This document shows positions 1-8,271 of a stretch of 64,000 bases of DNA, one piece after another. How positions within the stretch are numbered: position 1 is the first letter of the stretch; every line of letters begins with the position of its first letter. The notes beneath the pieces were generated by a model, which was given only the letters and a program-made list of their open reading frames with translations, searched no databases and had not been told where the DNA came from. A program made the position numbers and the translations under genes. This stretch comes from Lachnospiraceae bacterium. Lineage in GTDB: Bacteria; Bacillota; Clostridia; Lachnospirales; Lachnospiraceae. The DNA is taken from assembly GCA_017553505.1 (NCBI GenBank), contig JAFZLD010000025.1:186001-250000 (forward strand). Direction: 5' to 3'.

Positions 1-207
1 ATTACCGGTAAGGTAAGCCCCAGCGCGGTACTTGTAATTAAGAACGGTACTTCAAAGCTTGTCAATGTTAAGAATCAGGATGCGATTACTAAGATACTCG
101 ATCTTGTGCCCGACGTAGTGGACAAGATTTCCGATATGATTAACAAGAAGGATATGCCTTCAGACAAAGAAGTTATTGAGAAAGCCTTTCCCGAGGAGGA
201 CGTTTAA
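1..207 (+). CDS. GerW/YtfJ-family sporulation protein, C-terminal fragment
   Basis: Only the last 68 codons lie in the window; the start is to the left. The visible part has a glycine-containing turn, then a hydrophobic strand reading SAVLVIKNG and a tail of the form 'VNV..QDAITKILDLVPDVVDKI'. This resembles the end of the GerW (YtfJ) family, whose members in Bacillus are forespore proteins needed for germination. The stop codon shares bases with the next gene's start (TAATG), so the two genes are translationally coupled. The identification rests on a short tail and on pattern memory, so it is moderate. A different small conserved protein with a similar C-terminus cannot be excluded. Confidence 0.6.
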   Translation: MTGKVSPSAVLVIKNGTSKLVNVKNQDAITKILDLVPDVVDKISDMINKKDMPSDKEVIEKAFPEEDV

Positions 208-755
208 TGGATGGATCTTTCGAAGAGAAACTTTTAAGTGATGACGTTGAACAATTGAATGACTTAAAAAGATGGCTTTTCGAGGAAAACATCAGGCTTG
301 AAATCCGCAAAAAAGAACTTAACGAGCTTCATGAGAAGTTCCTTAATGAAAAAGTTGCTTTTGTGGAAGAAATGAAAGCCATTAACCTTCGTAACGTAAG
401 CGAGAGAAAACGACTTAAAGACGAAGAGATGTTTTTTGACAAGAAGATGCAGATACTTAAGGACGGCTTCGCAGACCTTGATGCCGACCGTAAACGCCTT
501 GCCAAAGAACGCCTTGCTTTCGAAACGGAGAAGCAGGTTACAAGGACTATTAAGCATGAAGAAGCTTATACGGATCTTGCCGGAACGCTTTTTGCGGGAG
601 TTAACAATTCCCTTGCACTTAAGAAGCGTTACAGAGACCTTCTCAAGATTTTCCATCCCGACAATCTCTGCGGAGATTCGGATATGGTTATGATTATCAA
701 TAAGGAATACGATAGATTAAAATCAGACTTTGATTATTATAAATCGGCAAAATAA
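207..755 (+). CDS. Coiled-coil protein with C-terminal J-like domain
   Basis: A 182-residue soluble protein. Residues about 12-112 are a long, highly charged Lys/Glu-rich helix expected to form a coiled coil. Residues about 120-180 resemble helices II-III of a J domain, with the invariant HPD signature as HPDN at 150-153, preceded by a basic helix (KKRYRDLLK). J domains recruit and stimulate Hsp70 (DnaK), so this could be a specialised co-chaperone that delivers a client held by the coiled coil. The zinc-finger and substrate domains of true DnaJ are absent. The ATG overlaps the stop of the GerW-like gene, so the pair is co-translated. The client is unknown. Confidence 0.6.
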   Translation: MDGSFEEKLLSDDVEQLNDLKRWLFEENIRLEIRKKELNELHEKFLNEKVAFVEEMKAINLRNVSERKRLKDEEMFFDKKMQILKDGFADLDADRKRLAKERLAFETEKQVTRTIKHEEAYTDLAGTLFAGVNNSLALKKRYRDLLKIFHPDNLCGDSDMVMIINKEYDRLKSDFDYYKSAK

Positions 756-785
756 AAGAGAACCGAATTTCGGTTCTCTTTTTAT
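756..785. terminator. Bidirectional terminator between J-domain gene and rpmB
   Basis: A perfect 12-bp inverted repeat (AAGAGAACCGAA / TTCGGTTCTCTT, 756-780, 1-nt centre) is flanked by A-rich and T-rich tracts on both sides. It can therefore end the rightward J-domain transcript and the leftward rpmB transcript. Confidence 0.85.
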
Positions 786-805
786 AAAAAGATATTAATC
801 TGAAA

Positions 806-991
806 TTAAGCTCTTTCAACTTTACCGGATCTTAAGCATCTGGTACAAACATGAAGCTTCTTAGTAGTTCCGTCAACCTTGCATGATACGGACTGAATGT
901 TGGAGCCCCACATTCTGCTGGACTTTCTATTAGAATGGCTTACGTTATTTCCAAAATGAATACCTTTTCCGCAAACAGCACACTTTGCCAT
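806..991 (-). CDS. rpmB: 50S ribosomal protein L28
   Basis: A 61-residue basic protein starting MAKCAVCGK. It is the zinc-binding (C+) form of L28: a CxxC pair near the N-terminus (CAVC) and a second pair near the C-terminus (CTRC) form a zinc ribbon. L28 is a large-subunit ribosomal protein. The ATG at 991 was chosen over an in-frame GTG at 1000, because that GTG lies inside the Shine-Dalgarno sequence AAGGAGGTG. The gene is divergent from the Asp23/YloU-fakA genes, the same arrangement as rpmB-yloU-yloV in Bacillus. It has its own promoter and a short leader containing a small hairpin. Confidence 0.95.
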   Translation of the reverse strand: MAKCAVCGKGIHFGNNVSHSNRKSSRMWGSNIQSVSCKVDGTTKKLHVCTRCLRSGKVERA

Positions 992-1020
992 CTTTAGCAC
1001 CTCCTTAAAGCTCGGAATCT

Positions 1021-1035
1021 TTGCGAAACTCGCAA
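1021..1035 (-). other. Small hairpin in rpmB leader
   Basis: TTGCGA-aac-TCGCAA forms a perfect 6-bp stem with a 3-nt loop. It lies between the predicted rpmB transcription start and its ribosome-binding site. It could be a regulatory or stabilising 5' hairpin; no function is shown by the sequence alone. Confidence 0.35.
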
Positions 1036-1042
1036 CATAGAG

Positions 1043-1071
1043 ATAATATCAGAAACCTAAGTAAATTGCAA
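1043..1071 (-). promoter_or_regulatory. Sigma-A promoter of rpmB
   Basis: On the minus strand, TTGCAA (-35, 1066-1071) and TATTAT (-10, 1043-1048) are separated by exactly 17 bp, about 50 bp upstream of the rpmB start codon. Confidence 0.65.
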
Positions 1072-1110
1072 GCAAAAAATAATATTATGTTAAACTCGCA
1101 AAAAAATATG

Positions 1111-1139
1111 TTTTCTTTTTATGAATATAAGGTTATAAT
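1111..1139 (+). promoter_or_regulatory. Probable promoter of the Asp23/YloU-fakA operon
   Basis: A perfect -10 hexamer TATAAT is at 1134-1139. The -35 region 17 bp upstream (TTTTCT) is poor, so this is called mainly on the -10 and its position about 50 bp before the first gene. Confidence 0.4.
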
Positions 1140-1189
1140 GACACATGTATGAGTTTTTTTGACTTTTACCAATTTAACCGGAGGTGCGT

Positions 1190-1558
1190 ATGAAAGGTTC
1201 ATCCATGAACACCCATCTGGGTAATGTTATTGTCGATCCGGGCGTTATCATGCAGTATGCCGGCTCTGTAGCCGTAGAGTGCTTTGGTATCGTAGGAATG
1301 GCTAACGTTAATGTCAAAGACGGCTTGGTTAAGCTTTTAAAGATTAATTCCGCAGATATTTGCAGAGGAATACAGGTTTCTTTGACCGATCACGGTAAAC
1401 TTTCTCTTGACTTTCATATCATAGTATCATATGGTGTGAGCATTCAGGCTGTCGTTGACAACCTTATTAATAATGTAAAATATAGGGTCGAAGAGTTCAC
1501 CGGTCTTGAAATCGGAAAGATTAACGTTTACGTAGAAGACGTTAAAGCAATCGACTAG
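1190..1558 (+). CDS. Asp23/Gls24 (YloU) family protein
   Basis: A 122-residue protein of the Asp23/Gls24/YloU family: an N-terminal strand 'GNVIVDPGVI', a middle hydrophobic segment and a C-terminal 'VEEFTGLEIGKINVYVEDV' pattern. Family members are small cytoplasmic or membrane-associated proteins tied to cell-envelope stress; the molecular role is not settled. The ATG at 1190 follows a good CCGGAGGTG site; an in-frame GTG at 1184 lies within that site and is unlikely. It sits 11 bp upstream of fakA, the conserved yloU-yloV arrangement, so it is probably co-transcribed with the fatty acid kinase and may be linked functionally to membrane lipid status. Confidence 0.85.
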   Translation: MKGSSMNTHLGNVIVDPGVIMQYAGSVAVECFGIVGMANVNVKDGLVKLLKINSADICRGIQVSLTDHGKLSLDFHIIVSYGVSIQAVVDNLINNVKYRVEEFTGLEIGKINVYVEDVKAID

Positions 1559-1569
1559 GAGGATGCCAC

Positions 1570-3195
1570 ATGGCAGCAAATGTTATAAATGCAGATTTAC
1601 TCGCCAAGATGTTTTTAGCCGGCGCTAAGAACCTCGAGGCCAAGAAAGAATGGATAAACGAACTTAACGTTTTCCCCGTTCCGGACGGTGATACCGGTAC
1701 CAATATGGTTATGACTATCATGTCTGCAGCCAAGGACGTACATGCTCTCCAGAGCACCAATGACATCACAATGCAGACTTTATGTAAGGCTATTTCATCC
1801 GGCTCCCTTAAGGGTGCAAGAGGTAACTCGGGTGTTATTCTTTCTCAGTTGCTTCGCGGATTCACCAAGCTTGTCAAAGAATCCGAAGAGATTACCATTC
1901 CCATGGTAGCAGATGCTTGTGAGAAGGCGGTTGAGACCGCTTACAAGGCAGTTATGAAGCCCAAGGAAGGTACTATTCTTACAGTAGCTAAGGGTATCAG
2001 TGACAAGGCTCGTGAACTTGCAGATGCAGGCTCCGACAATCTTGAAGTATTTTTAGATGAAGTAATTAAGCATGCGGAAGTAGTTCTTGCACATACTCCC
2101 GACCTTCTTCCTATCCTTAAGCAGGCAGGCGTAGTGGATTCCGGCGGACAGGGACTTGTTGAGATTCTTCACGGCGCATATGACGCATTCCTTGGCAAGG
2201 AAATCTCTTACGATTTGGGAGAGACCGCAGCAGAAGCGGTAGAGGAAGAGAAAGAAGAATCCAAATTCGCATACTGCACCGAATACATTGTTCACCTTGA
2301 CAAGGTATTCAATATCAAGCACGAAATTGACTTTAAGGCATATCTTGAGACAATCGGCGAGTCAATTGCTATTGTAACCGACGAGGAAATCTTAAAGGTT
2401 CATGTATATACCAACGATCCCGGCCTTGCTATCCAGCGCGGTCTTAAGTATGGTCAGCTTACCGATATTAAGGTTGACAACATGAAGGCTGAAAATATCG
2501 AGAGCCAAGCACCCGCTAAGCCTGTTGAGCTTAAGGACTACGGCTTTGTATCCGTTTCCGCAGGTGACGGATTAAGCGAGATTTTCAAGGGTCTCGGTGT
2601 AGATTACGTAATTGAAGGCGGTCAGACCATGAACCCCAGCACAGAGGATTTCGTGGAGGCAATTAAGACCATTCCCGCCCGTACTGTATTTGTTCTTCCT
2701 AACAACAAGAACATTATCATGTCAGCCAATCAGGCTCAGTACCTTGTAGATGATAAGAAAGTCATCGTTATTCCTACGAAGACTATTCCTCAGGGTATCA
2801 CAGCAATGATTAACTTCGTAGCCGATGCAACTCCCGAAGACAATGAAGCTTGCATGAGCGAAGAGATTAAGAACGTTAAGACCGGTCAGGTTACTTACTC
2901 CGTAAGAGATACCCAGATCGATGACAAAGAAATCAAAGAAGGCGACTACATGGGTCTTGGCGATTCCGGACTTCTTGCAGTCAATGAAGACTTAAAGACC
3001 GTTACCTGTCAGACCATCGATGAGATGGCTGCAGACGGTGATGTCGAGCTTTTCAGCATATACTACGGAGCGGAAGTTTCCGAAGATGCAGTCAATGAAA
3101 TCGTTGAATACATCAATGAAAAGTATCCTTCCTGCGATGTTGAATGTAATTTGGGCGGACAGCCGATTTACTATTACATTATTTCAGCTGAATAA
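1570..3195 (+). CDS. fakA: Fatty acid kinase catalytic subunit FakA (DAK/DhaL domain, YloV)
   Basis: A 541-residue protein matching the FakA/YloV family. The N-terminal DhaL-type kinase domain holds the metal-binding signature DGDTGTN at residues 39-45 and GARGNSG near 82-88. The C-terminal half is the FakA-specific part that works with fatty-acid-binding partners. FakA phosphorylates exogenous fatty acids presented by FakB (DegV-family) proteins, feeding them into phospholipid synthesis. Two DegV proteins are in this window (5318 and 40247). The gene is preceded by an AGGAGG-type site, follows the Asp23-like gene, and is closed by a terminator before recG. Length and motifs are normal for the family. 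Confidence 0.9.
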   Translation: MAANVINADLLAKMFLAGAKNLEAKKEWINELNVFPVPDGDTGTNMVMTIMSAAKDVHALQSTNDITMQTLCKAISSGSLKGARGNSGVILSQLLRGFTKLVKESEEITIPMVADACEKAVETAYKAVMKPKEGTILTVAKGISDKARELADAGSDNLEVFLDEVIKHAEVVLAHTPDLLPILKQAGVVDSGGQGLVEILHGAYDAFLGKEISYDLGETAAEAVEEEKEESKFAYCTEYIVHLDKVFNIKHEIDFKAYLETIGESIAIVTDEEILKVHVYTNDPGLAIQRGLKYGQLTDIKVDNMKAENIESQAPAKPVELKDYGFVSVSAGDGLSEIFKGLGVDYVIEGGQTMNPSTEDFVEAIKTIPARTVFVLPNNKNIIMSANQAQYLVDDKKVIVIPTKTIPQGITAMINFVADATPEDNEACMSEEIKNVKTGQVTYSVRDTQIDDKEIKEGDYMGLGDSGLLAVNEDLKTVTCQTIDEMAADGDVELFSIYYGAEVSEDAVNEIVEYINEKYPSCDVECNLGGQPIYYYIISAE

Positions 3196-3202
3196 TTAAT
3201 CG

Positions 3203-3234
3203 GCCCGGCGGCTTTGGCTACCGGGCTTTTTCTT
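3203..3234 (+). terminator. Rho-independent terminator after fakA
   Basis: The GC-rich stem GCCCGGcGGC...GGCTaCCGGGC has one mismatch and is followed by TTTTTCTTT. It ends just upstream of the recG ribosome-binding site, so recG may depend on read-through or on its own weak promoter. Confidence 0.75.
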
Positions 3235-3244
3235 TCGGGGAGTT

Positions 3245-5263
3245 ATGGACAATAAAACGCCTATTGACAATTTAAAAGGTATCGGAGCCAAAAGTGCCGA
3301 GCTTTTTCACAAGCTTGGAATCTTTAATTGCGCAGATTTACTGAATTATTATCCCAGAGCTTATGATTCATATGAGCGAATCTGTGATATCAAATCAGCT
3401 TCTGTCGGCGAGAGAAACGCTATTCTTGCGACCGTCAAGAGTATTCCGAAAATTCAAAGATACAATAACAAGAGTATTGTGTCTTTTTTTGTTACAGATT
3501 CCGAGAATGTATTTGAAGTCAAATTTTTCAATGCTCCATATATGTTAAAGTCCGTTAAAGCAGGCGATAGAAAAGTATTCAGAGGAATCTTACGTGCCAT
3601 TAAGGACCGTCTGCTAATGGACCAGCCCAAGATGTACGCAATCGATGAGTATTCAAAGCTCGAAGGCACAATAGCGCCTGTTTACGTCCTTACCAAGGAC
3701 TTGTCCAACGACAGGCTTTCAAAGTGTGTTCGTCAGGTTATAGACGGGTTGCCTCTTCCTGACGATTATTTGACTTCAGAAGAGCTTAAAGAATACTCTT
3801 TGTCGAATTATCGTACAGCTCTTAAGAATATCCATTTTCCTGCGGATTTTGAAGCTCAGTATTACGCCAGAAGACGTATTGTGTTTGAAGAATTCCTTTC
3901 TTTTGTACGCATGGCCAAAGAAGGAGCCAAAGAAAACGTTAACCTTCCGAACGGATTTAAAATGATTGAGGTGGCTGACTGCAAACGCTTGCAGGAAAGC
4001 CTTCCTTACTCGCTTACAAACGCTCAGAATCGCGCCGTTAACGACATATTTAACGATATGGGCGGAGATTACCTGATGAACCGCCTCGTACAGGGTGATG
4101 TAGGCTCCGGTAAGACTATTGTTGCAGTTATGGCACTTTTAATGTGTGCAGCCAACGGATATCAGGGTGCTATGATGGCTCCGACAGAAGTTTTGGCCAG
4201 ACAGCATTTTGAGAATATTAAGGCACTTACGGATAAGTATAATTTGTGTTTCAAACCCGTTCTTTTGACAGGTAAGATGTCGGCCAAGGATAAGCGAGAA
4301 GCTCTTGCTTCGATTGCGAACTGCGAGGCCAATGTTGTTCTGGGAACGCACGCTATTATCCAGAAAGGCGTTGAATTTAAGAATCTTGCGCTTGTAATAA
4401 CAGACGAGCAGCACAGATTCGGTGTTAAGCAGCGTGAAACATTTAAGAATAAGGGTAGCGAACCGCACTTGTTGGTAATGAGCGCTACTCCGATTCCCCG
4501 TACGCTTGCGATGATTGTGTTTGCAGGCTTATCGGTATCGATAATCGACGAGTTACCGAAGAATCGTATACCGGTGCAGAATTGCGTGGTTAATTCTTCT
4601 TACAGGCGCAAGTCTTACGAAAAGATTAAAGAAGAACTCGATGCGGGACATCAGGCCTATATTATATGCCCGATGGTATACGATAATGACGAATACGACC
4701 CCAATCTTAAGAGCGTAGAACAGCATACCAAGGATATTAAGGAGTACTTCGGCGATGCTTACAGGGTCGCTTCTCTTAACGGCAAGATGAAGCCCGATGA
4801 AAAGACTCGCATTATGGAGAATTTCAAGAACAAGAACATAGATATTCTTGTGTCTACCACGGTTATAGAGGTCGGTATCGACGTTCCGAATGCAACGATT
4901 ATAATGATTGAAAATGCCGACAGATTCGGCCTTTCTCAGTTACATCAGTTAAGAGGACGTGTCGGTAGAGGCTCCGATGCTTCTTACTGCATTTTGATGT
5001 CCGATACCAAGAACGAAGAGACGTTGAAGCGACTTAAAATCCTAAATTCTACCAACGACGGATTTAAGATTGCAAATGAAGACATGAAGCTTCGAGGTCC
5101 CGGTGAGCTTAACGGTGTAAGGCAAAGCGGAGAATTGCAGTTTTCTATAGGCGATATTGTAGAAGACGGCGATTTGATGCTACTTGCGGGCAGTTTCTAT
5201 GAAAAGGCCGCAGACAGGCTTTATGATATTAAGGGAAATTTAATTGACTTTAGGACGATTTAA
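3245..5263 (+). CDS. recG: ATP-dependent DNA helicase RecG
   Basis: A 672-residue protein, full length for RecG. The N-terminal wedge/OB region is followed by the helicase core: Walker A GDVGSGKT near residue 285, motif II DEQH near 386, SATPIPRT, and motif VI 'QLRGRVGRG'. RecG remodels stalled replication forks and Holliday junctions by fork reversal. RecU, a Holliday junction resolvase, is also in this window. The ATG follows a GGGG-rich site about 5 bp upstream. recG downstream of yloU-fakA is a common Firmicutes order. Confidence 0.95.
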   Translation: MDNKTPIDNLKGIGAKSAELFHKLGIFNCADLLNYYPRAYDSYERICDIKSASVGERNAILATVKSIPKIQRYNNKSIVSFFVTDSENVFEVKFFNAPYMLKSVKAGDRKVFRGILRAIKDRLLMDQPKMYAIDEYSKLEGTIAPVYVLTKDLSNDRLSKCVRQVIDGLPLPDDYLTSEELKEYSLSNYRTALKNIHFPADFEAQYYARRRIVFEEFLSFVRMAKEGAKENVNLPNGFKMIEVADCKRLQESLPYSLTNAQNRAVNDIFNDMGGDYLMNRLVQGDVGSGKTIVAVMALLMCAANGYQGAMMAPTEVLARQHFENIKALTDKYNLCFKPVLLTGKMSAKDKREALASIANCEANVVLGTHAIIQKGVEFKNLALVITDEQHRFGVKQRETFKNKGSEPHLLVMSATPIPRTLAMIVFAGLSVSIIDELPKNRIPVQNCVVNSSYRRKSYEKIKEELDAGHQAYIICPMVYDNDEYDPNLKSVEQHTKDIKEYFGDAYRVASLNGKMKPDEKTRIMENFKNKNIDILVSTTVIEVGIDVPNATIIMIENADRFGLSQLHQLRGRVGRGSDASYCILMSDTKNEETLKRLKILNSTNDGFKIANEDMKLRGPGELNGVRQSGELQFSIGDIVEDGDLMLLAGSFYEKAADRLYDIKGNLIDFRTI

Positions 5264-5317
5264 CAGTAAAATCTATGTGTTTGAGTCTTATAAAAGTTTA
5301 GTTAGGGGATTATAGAT

Positions 5318-6193
5318 TTGAGTAAAAAAATTGCGGTAGTAACCGACAGTAACAGCGGAATCACTCAGGCAGAGGCCAAGGCTCTCGGCATTACGGTGCT
5401 TCCCATGCCTTTTATGATAGACGGAGTGGAATACTTTGAGGATATAAGCCTTACCCAAGATGAGTTCTATGAGAAGCTCATGGGCGGGAGCTCTGTATCC
5501 ACCAGCCAGCCGGGTCCCGAAGATGTATTAAACTGCTGGGACGAGACATTGAAGGAATATGATGAAATCGTATATATTCCCATGAGCAGCGGCTTAAGCG
5601 GTTCATACCAGACCGCCAGAATGCTTGCGGAAGATTACGACGGAAAGGTTCAGCCGGTTAACAACCAGCGTATTTCCGTAACCATGCGTCAGTCCGTAAT
5701 GGATGCTATTAAGCTTGCAAGCGAAGGTCTTGATGCTGCGGAGATAAGACAGAAGCTTGAAGATGACAAATTCAATTCAAGTATTTATATCTGTATAGAT
5801 ACACTTGAATATCTTAAGAAAGGCGGTCGTCTTACCCCTGCGGTTGCGATGCTCGGCACACTTCTTAAGATTAAGCCCGTACTTCAGATTCAGGGCGAGA
5901 AGCTCGATGCTTTTGCTACATGTCGTACGATTGCCAAGGCTAAGACCATTATGATCGATCAGGCCCGCAAGGATATTGTGGGTAGATTCGGTGGTACCGA
6001 GACAGGTGCAGGCGTATACATCTCTGTTGCATATACATACAATGAAGAGAACGCGAGAGTATTCGTTGAAGATATCAAGCAAGCTTTCCCCGACGCAACG
6101 ATTTCTTTTGTCGACAAGCTTTCATTGAGCGTAAGCTGTCATATCGGCCCCGGTGCGCTAGCGATTGCAATTTCCAAGAAATCATTTGAATAA
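5318..6193 (+). CDS. DegV family (FakB-like) fatty-acid-binding protein
   Basis: A 291-residue DegV-fold protein. The N-terminal 'VVTDSNSGIT' strand-loop, 'TSQPGPEDV', 'SSGLSGSYQTA' and 'YLKKGGRL' motifs are the conserved lipid-pocket elements of the family. DegV/FakB proteins bind a single fatty acid and present its carboxylate to FakA for phosphorylation. Its place just after fakA and recG supports that role. The start is TTG at 5318, preceded by TTAGGGGAT; no ATG fits the conserved N-terminus. A second family member at 40247 shows similar motifs and may prefer a different acyl chain. Confidence 0.85.
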   Translation: MSKKIAVVTDSNSGITQAEAKALGITVLPMPFMIDGVEYFEDISLTQDEFYEKLMGGSSVSTSQPGPEDVLNCWDETLKEYDEIVYIPMSSGLSGSYQTARMLAEDYDGKVQPVNNQRISVTMRQSVMDAIKLASEGLDAAEIRQKLEDDKFNSSIYICIDTLEYLKKGGRLTPAVAMLGTLLKIKPVLQIQGEKLDAFATCRTIAKAKTIMIDQARKDIVGRFGGTETGAGVYISVAYTYNEENARVFVEDIKQAFPDATISFVDKLSLSVSCHIGPGALAIAISKKSFE

Positions 6194-6211
6194 TACAACA
6201 AGCACGTGAAT

Positions 6212-6272
6212 CACACACGATGTAGTAATCGGTTCATAAAGCCGATACCATATCGTGTGTGTTTTTGTTTTT
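6212..6272 (+). terminator. Long-stem terminator after the DegV gene
   Basis: CACACACGAT (6212-6221) pairs with ATCGTGTGTG (6252-6261). A smaller inner hairpin (CGG..CCG) sits in the loop, and a T-rich tract follows. Confidence 0.8.
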
Positions 6273-6349
6273 TTTTAAAAGAAAGTGTGCTATACTATTT
6301 TGGTGGGAGTTTGCGCTTCCTTTGAATTTGTATAAAGAGGTTGTTATTT

Positions 6350-8269
6350 ATGGGTAAGAATACTTATGATGCCGAGAGTATAACCGTCCTTGAAGGTCTC
6401 GAGGCGGTCAGAAAACGTCCCGGTATGTATATAGGCAGTGTTTCCACAAGAGGTCTCAATCATCTTGTGTACGAAATACTTGATAACTCTGTCGATGAGC
6501 ATCTGGCAGGCTACTGTACAGAGATTCATGTGACATTGGAAGCCGACGGCTCCGCAACCGTTTCCGATAACGGTCGTGGTATCCCCGTAGGCATGCATAA
6601 GAAAGGCATAAGCGCAGAGCGTCTCGTATTCACGACACTTCACGCCGGCGGTAAGTTTGACAATAATGCGTATAAGACCAGCGGCGGTCTCCACGGTGTG
6701 GGTTCTTCCGTTGTTAATGCGCTGTCCACATATTTGACTGTTCGCGTTAAGACGGGCGGCTTTATCTATGAGGATAAATATGAGAGAGGTAATCCCGTAA
6801 TCGAGCTTGAGAAGGGCTTGCTTCCCGTACTCGGCAAGACCAAGGAAACCGGAACCTGGGTCAATTTTCTTCCCGACGACACCATATTTGATAAGATTCG
6901 TTTCAAAGAAGACGACATAAAGAATCGTCTTCATGAGACAGCTTATTTGAACCCCGGTCTTACCATTTTTTATGAAGATAAGAGAAAAGAAGAACCTGAA
7001 AAGATTACTTTCCATGAGCCCGACGGTATTATCGGTTATATCAAGGACATGAACAAGACCAGCGAGGCTGTTCACGACGTAATTTTCTTTAAGGGCAAGA
7101 GCGACAATATTGAGATAGAAGTTGCTTTCCAGTTCATTAACGAGTTCCATGAGAACGTTATGGGCTTTTGTAACAACATTTATACGCTTGAAGGCGGTAC
7201 TCATATTACCGGCTTTAAGACTGCTTTTACCAATATCATTAATACATACGCAAGAGAACTCGGCATCCTGAAAGATAAGGATCAGAACTTCACAGGTACC
7301 GATGTTCGTAACGGTTTGACTGCAGTAGTATCCATCAAGCACTCGGATCCCCGTTTTGAAGGACAGACCAAGACCAAGCTTGACAACCAGGACGCTTCCA
7401 AGGCGGTGTCCAAGGTTACCAATGATGAACTTGTAAGATACTTTGATCGAAATGTCGAGATTCTCAAGAACATCATTGCATGTGCCGAGAAAGCTGCCAA
7501 GCTTCGTAAGTCCGAAGAAAAAGCCAAGACTAACATGCTTACCAAGCAGAAGTTTTCTTTTGACTCCAACGGTAAGCTCAGTAACTGCGAATCTAAAGAC
7601 GCTTCAAAATGTGAGATATTCATAGTTGAAGGTGATTCAGCGGGTGGCAGCGCCAAGATGGCCAGAAACCGTATGTATCAGGCGATTCTTCCTATTCGCG
7701 GTAAGATTCTTAACGTTGAGAAAGCAAGTATCGATAAGGTTCTTGCCAACGCCGAGATTAAGACCATGATTTACGCTTTCGGTTGCGGATTTTCAGAAGG
7801 GTACGGTAATGACTTTGACATTACAAAGCTTCGCTATGACAAGATTATTATCATGGCCGATGCCGATGTCGACGGTGCGCATATTTCGACCCTTCTTTTG
7901 ACATTATTCTTCAGATTCATGCCTGAGCTTATTTACGAAGGACATGTTTATATCGCCATGCCGCCTCTTTACAAGGTTATTCCGAGCAAAGGCGAAGAAG
8001 AATATTTATACAATGACGAAGCGCTTGAGAAGTATAAGGCGACTCACAATGTTTCTTATAAACTTCAGCGCTACAAAGGTCTTGGTGAGATGGACCCCGA
8101 ACAGTTATGGGAGACCACGCTCGATCCCGCAAGACGCTTACTTAAACGTGTCGAAATCGATGACGCAAAGCGCGCATCAGAGGTAACCGAACTCCTTATG
8201 GGACTAGAGGTTCCTCCGAGACGTACCTTTATCTATGAGAATGCCAACGAAGCGGAGCTTGATGTATAG
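6350..8269 (+). CDS. Type IIA DNA topoisomerase subunit B (GyrB/ParE family)
   Basis: A 639-residue ATPase subunit of a type II topoisomerase. The GHKL ATP-binding part shows RKRPGMYIG (about 21-29), DNGRGIPVG and SGGLHGVG. The TOPRIM part shows EGDSAGGSA (about 427) and DADVDGAHI (about 503). The C-terminus has the usual LMG...PPRR..I ending. The ATG at 6350 was preferred to an upstream TTG because AAAGAGG lies 9 bp before it. It forms a two-gene operon with subunit A, 2 bp apart, and is not near dnaA/recF, where the main gyrase genes usually lie. This suggests a second enzyme (topoisomerase IV-like), but the sequence is gyrase-like enough that I give no gene symbol. Confidence 0.9.
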   Translation: MGKNTYDAESITVLEGLEAVRKRPGMYIGSVSTRGLNHLVYEILDNSVDEHLAGYCTEIHVTLEADGSATVSDNGRGIPVGMHKKGISAERLVFTTLHAGGKFDNNAYKTSGGLHGVGSSVVNALSTYLTVRVKTGGFIYEDKYERGNPVIELEKGLLPVLGKTKETGTWVNFLPDDTIFDKIRFKEDDIKNRLHETAYLNPGLTIFYEDKRKEEPEKITFHEPDGIIGYIKDMNKTSEAVHDVIFFKGKSDNIEIEVAFQFINEFHENVMGFCNNIYTLEGGTHITGFKTAFTNIINTYARELGILKDKDQNFTGTDVRNGLTAVVSIKHSDPRFEGQTKTKLDNQDASKAVSKVTNDELVRYFDRNVEILKNIIACAEKAAKLRKSEEKAKTNMLTKQKFSFDSNGKLSNCESKDASKCEIFIVEGDSAGGSAKMARNRMYQAILPIRGKILNVEKASIDKVLANAEIKTMIYAFGCGFSEGYGNDFDITKLRYDKIIIMADADVDGAHISTLLLTLFFRFMPELIYEGHVYIAMPPLYKVIPSKGEEEYLYNDEALEKYKATHNVSYKLQRYKGLGEMDPEQLWETTLDPARRLLKRVEIDDAKRASEVTELLMGLEVPPRRTFIYENANEAELDV

Positions 8270-8271
8270 TT

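Noticed and set aside
6344-7342. Long antisense open frame (332 codons) opposite the topoisomerase B gene
   Set aside because: It mirrors the codon pattern of the strong plus-strand gene, has no ribosome-binding site, and its translation shows no recognisable motif.
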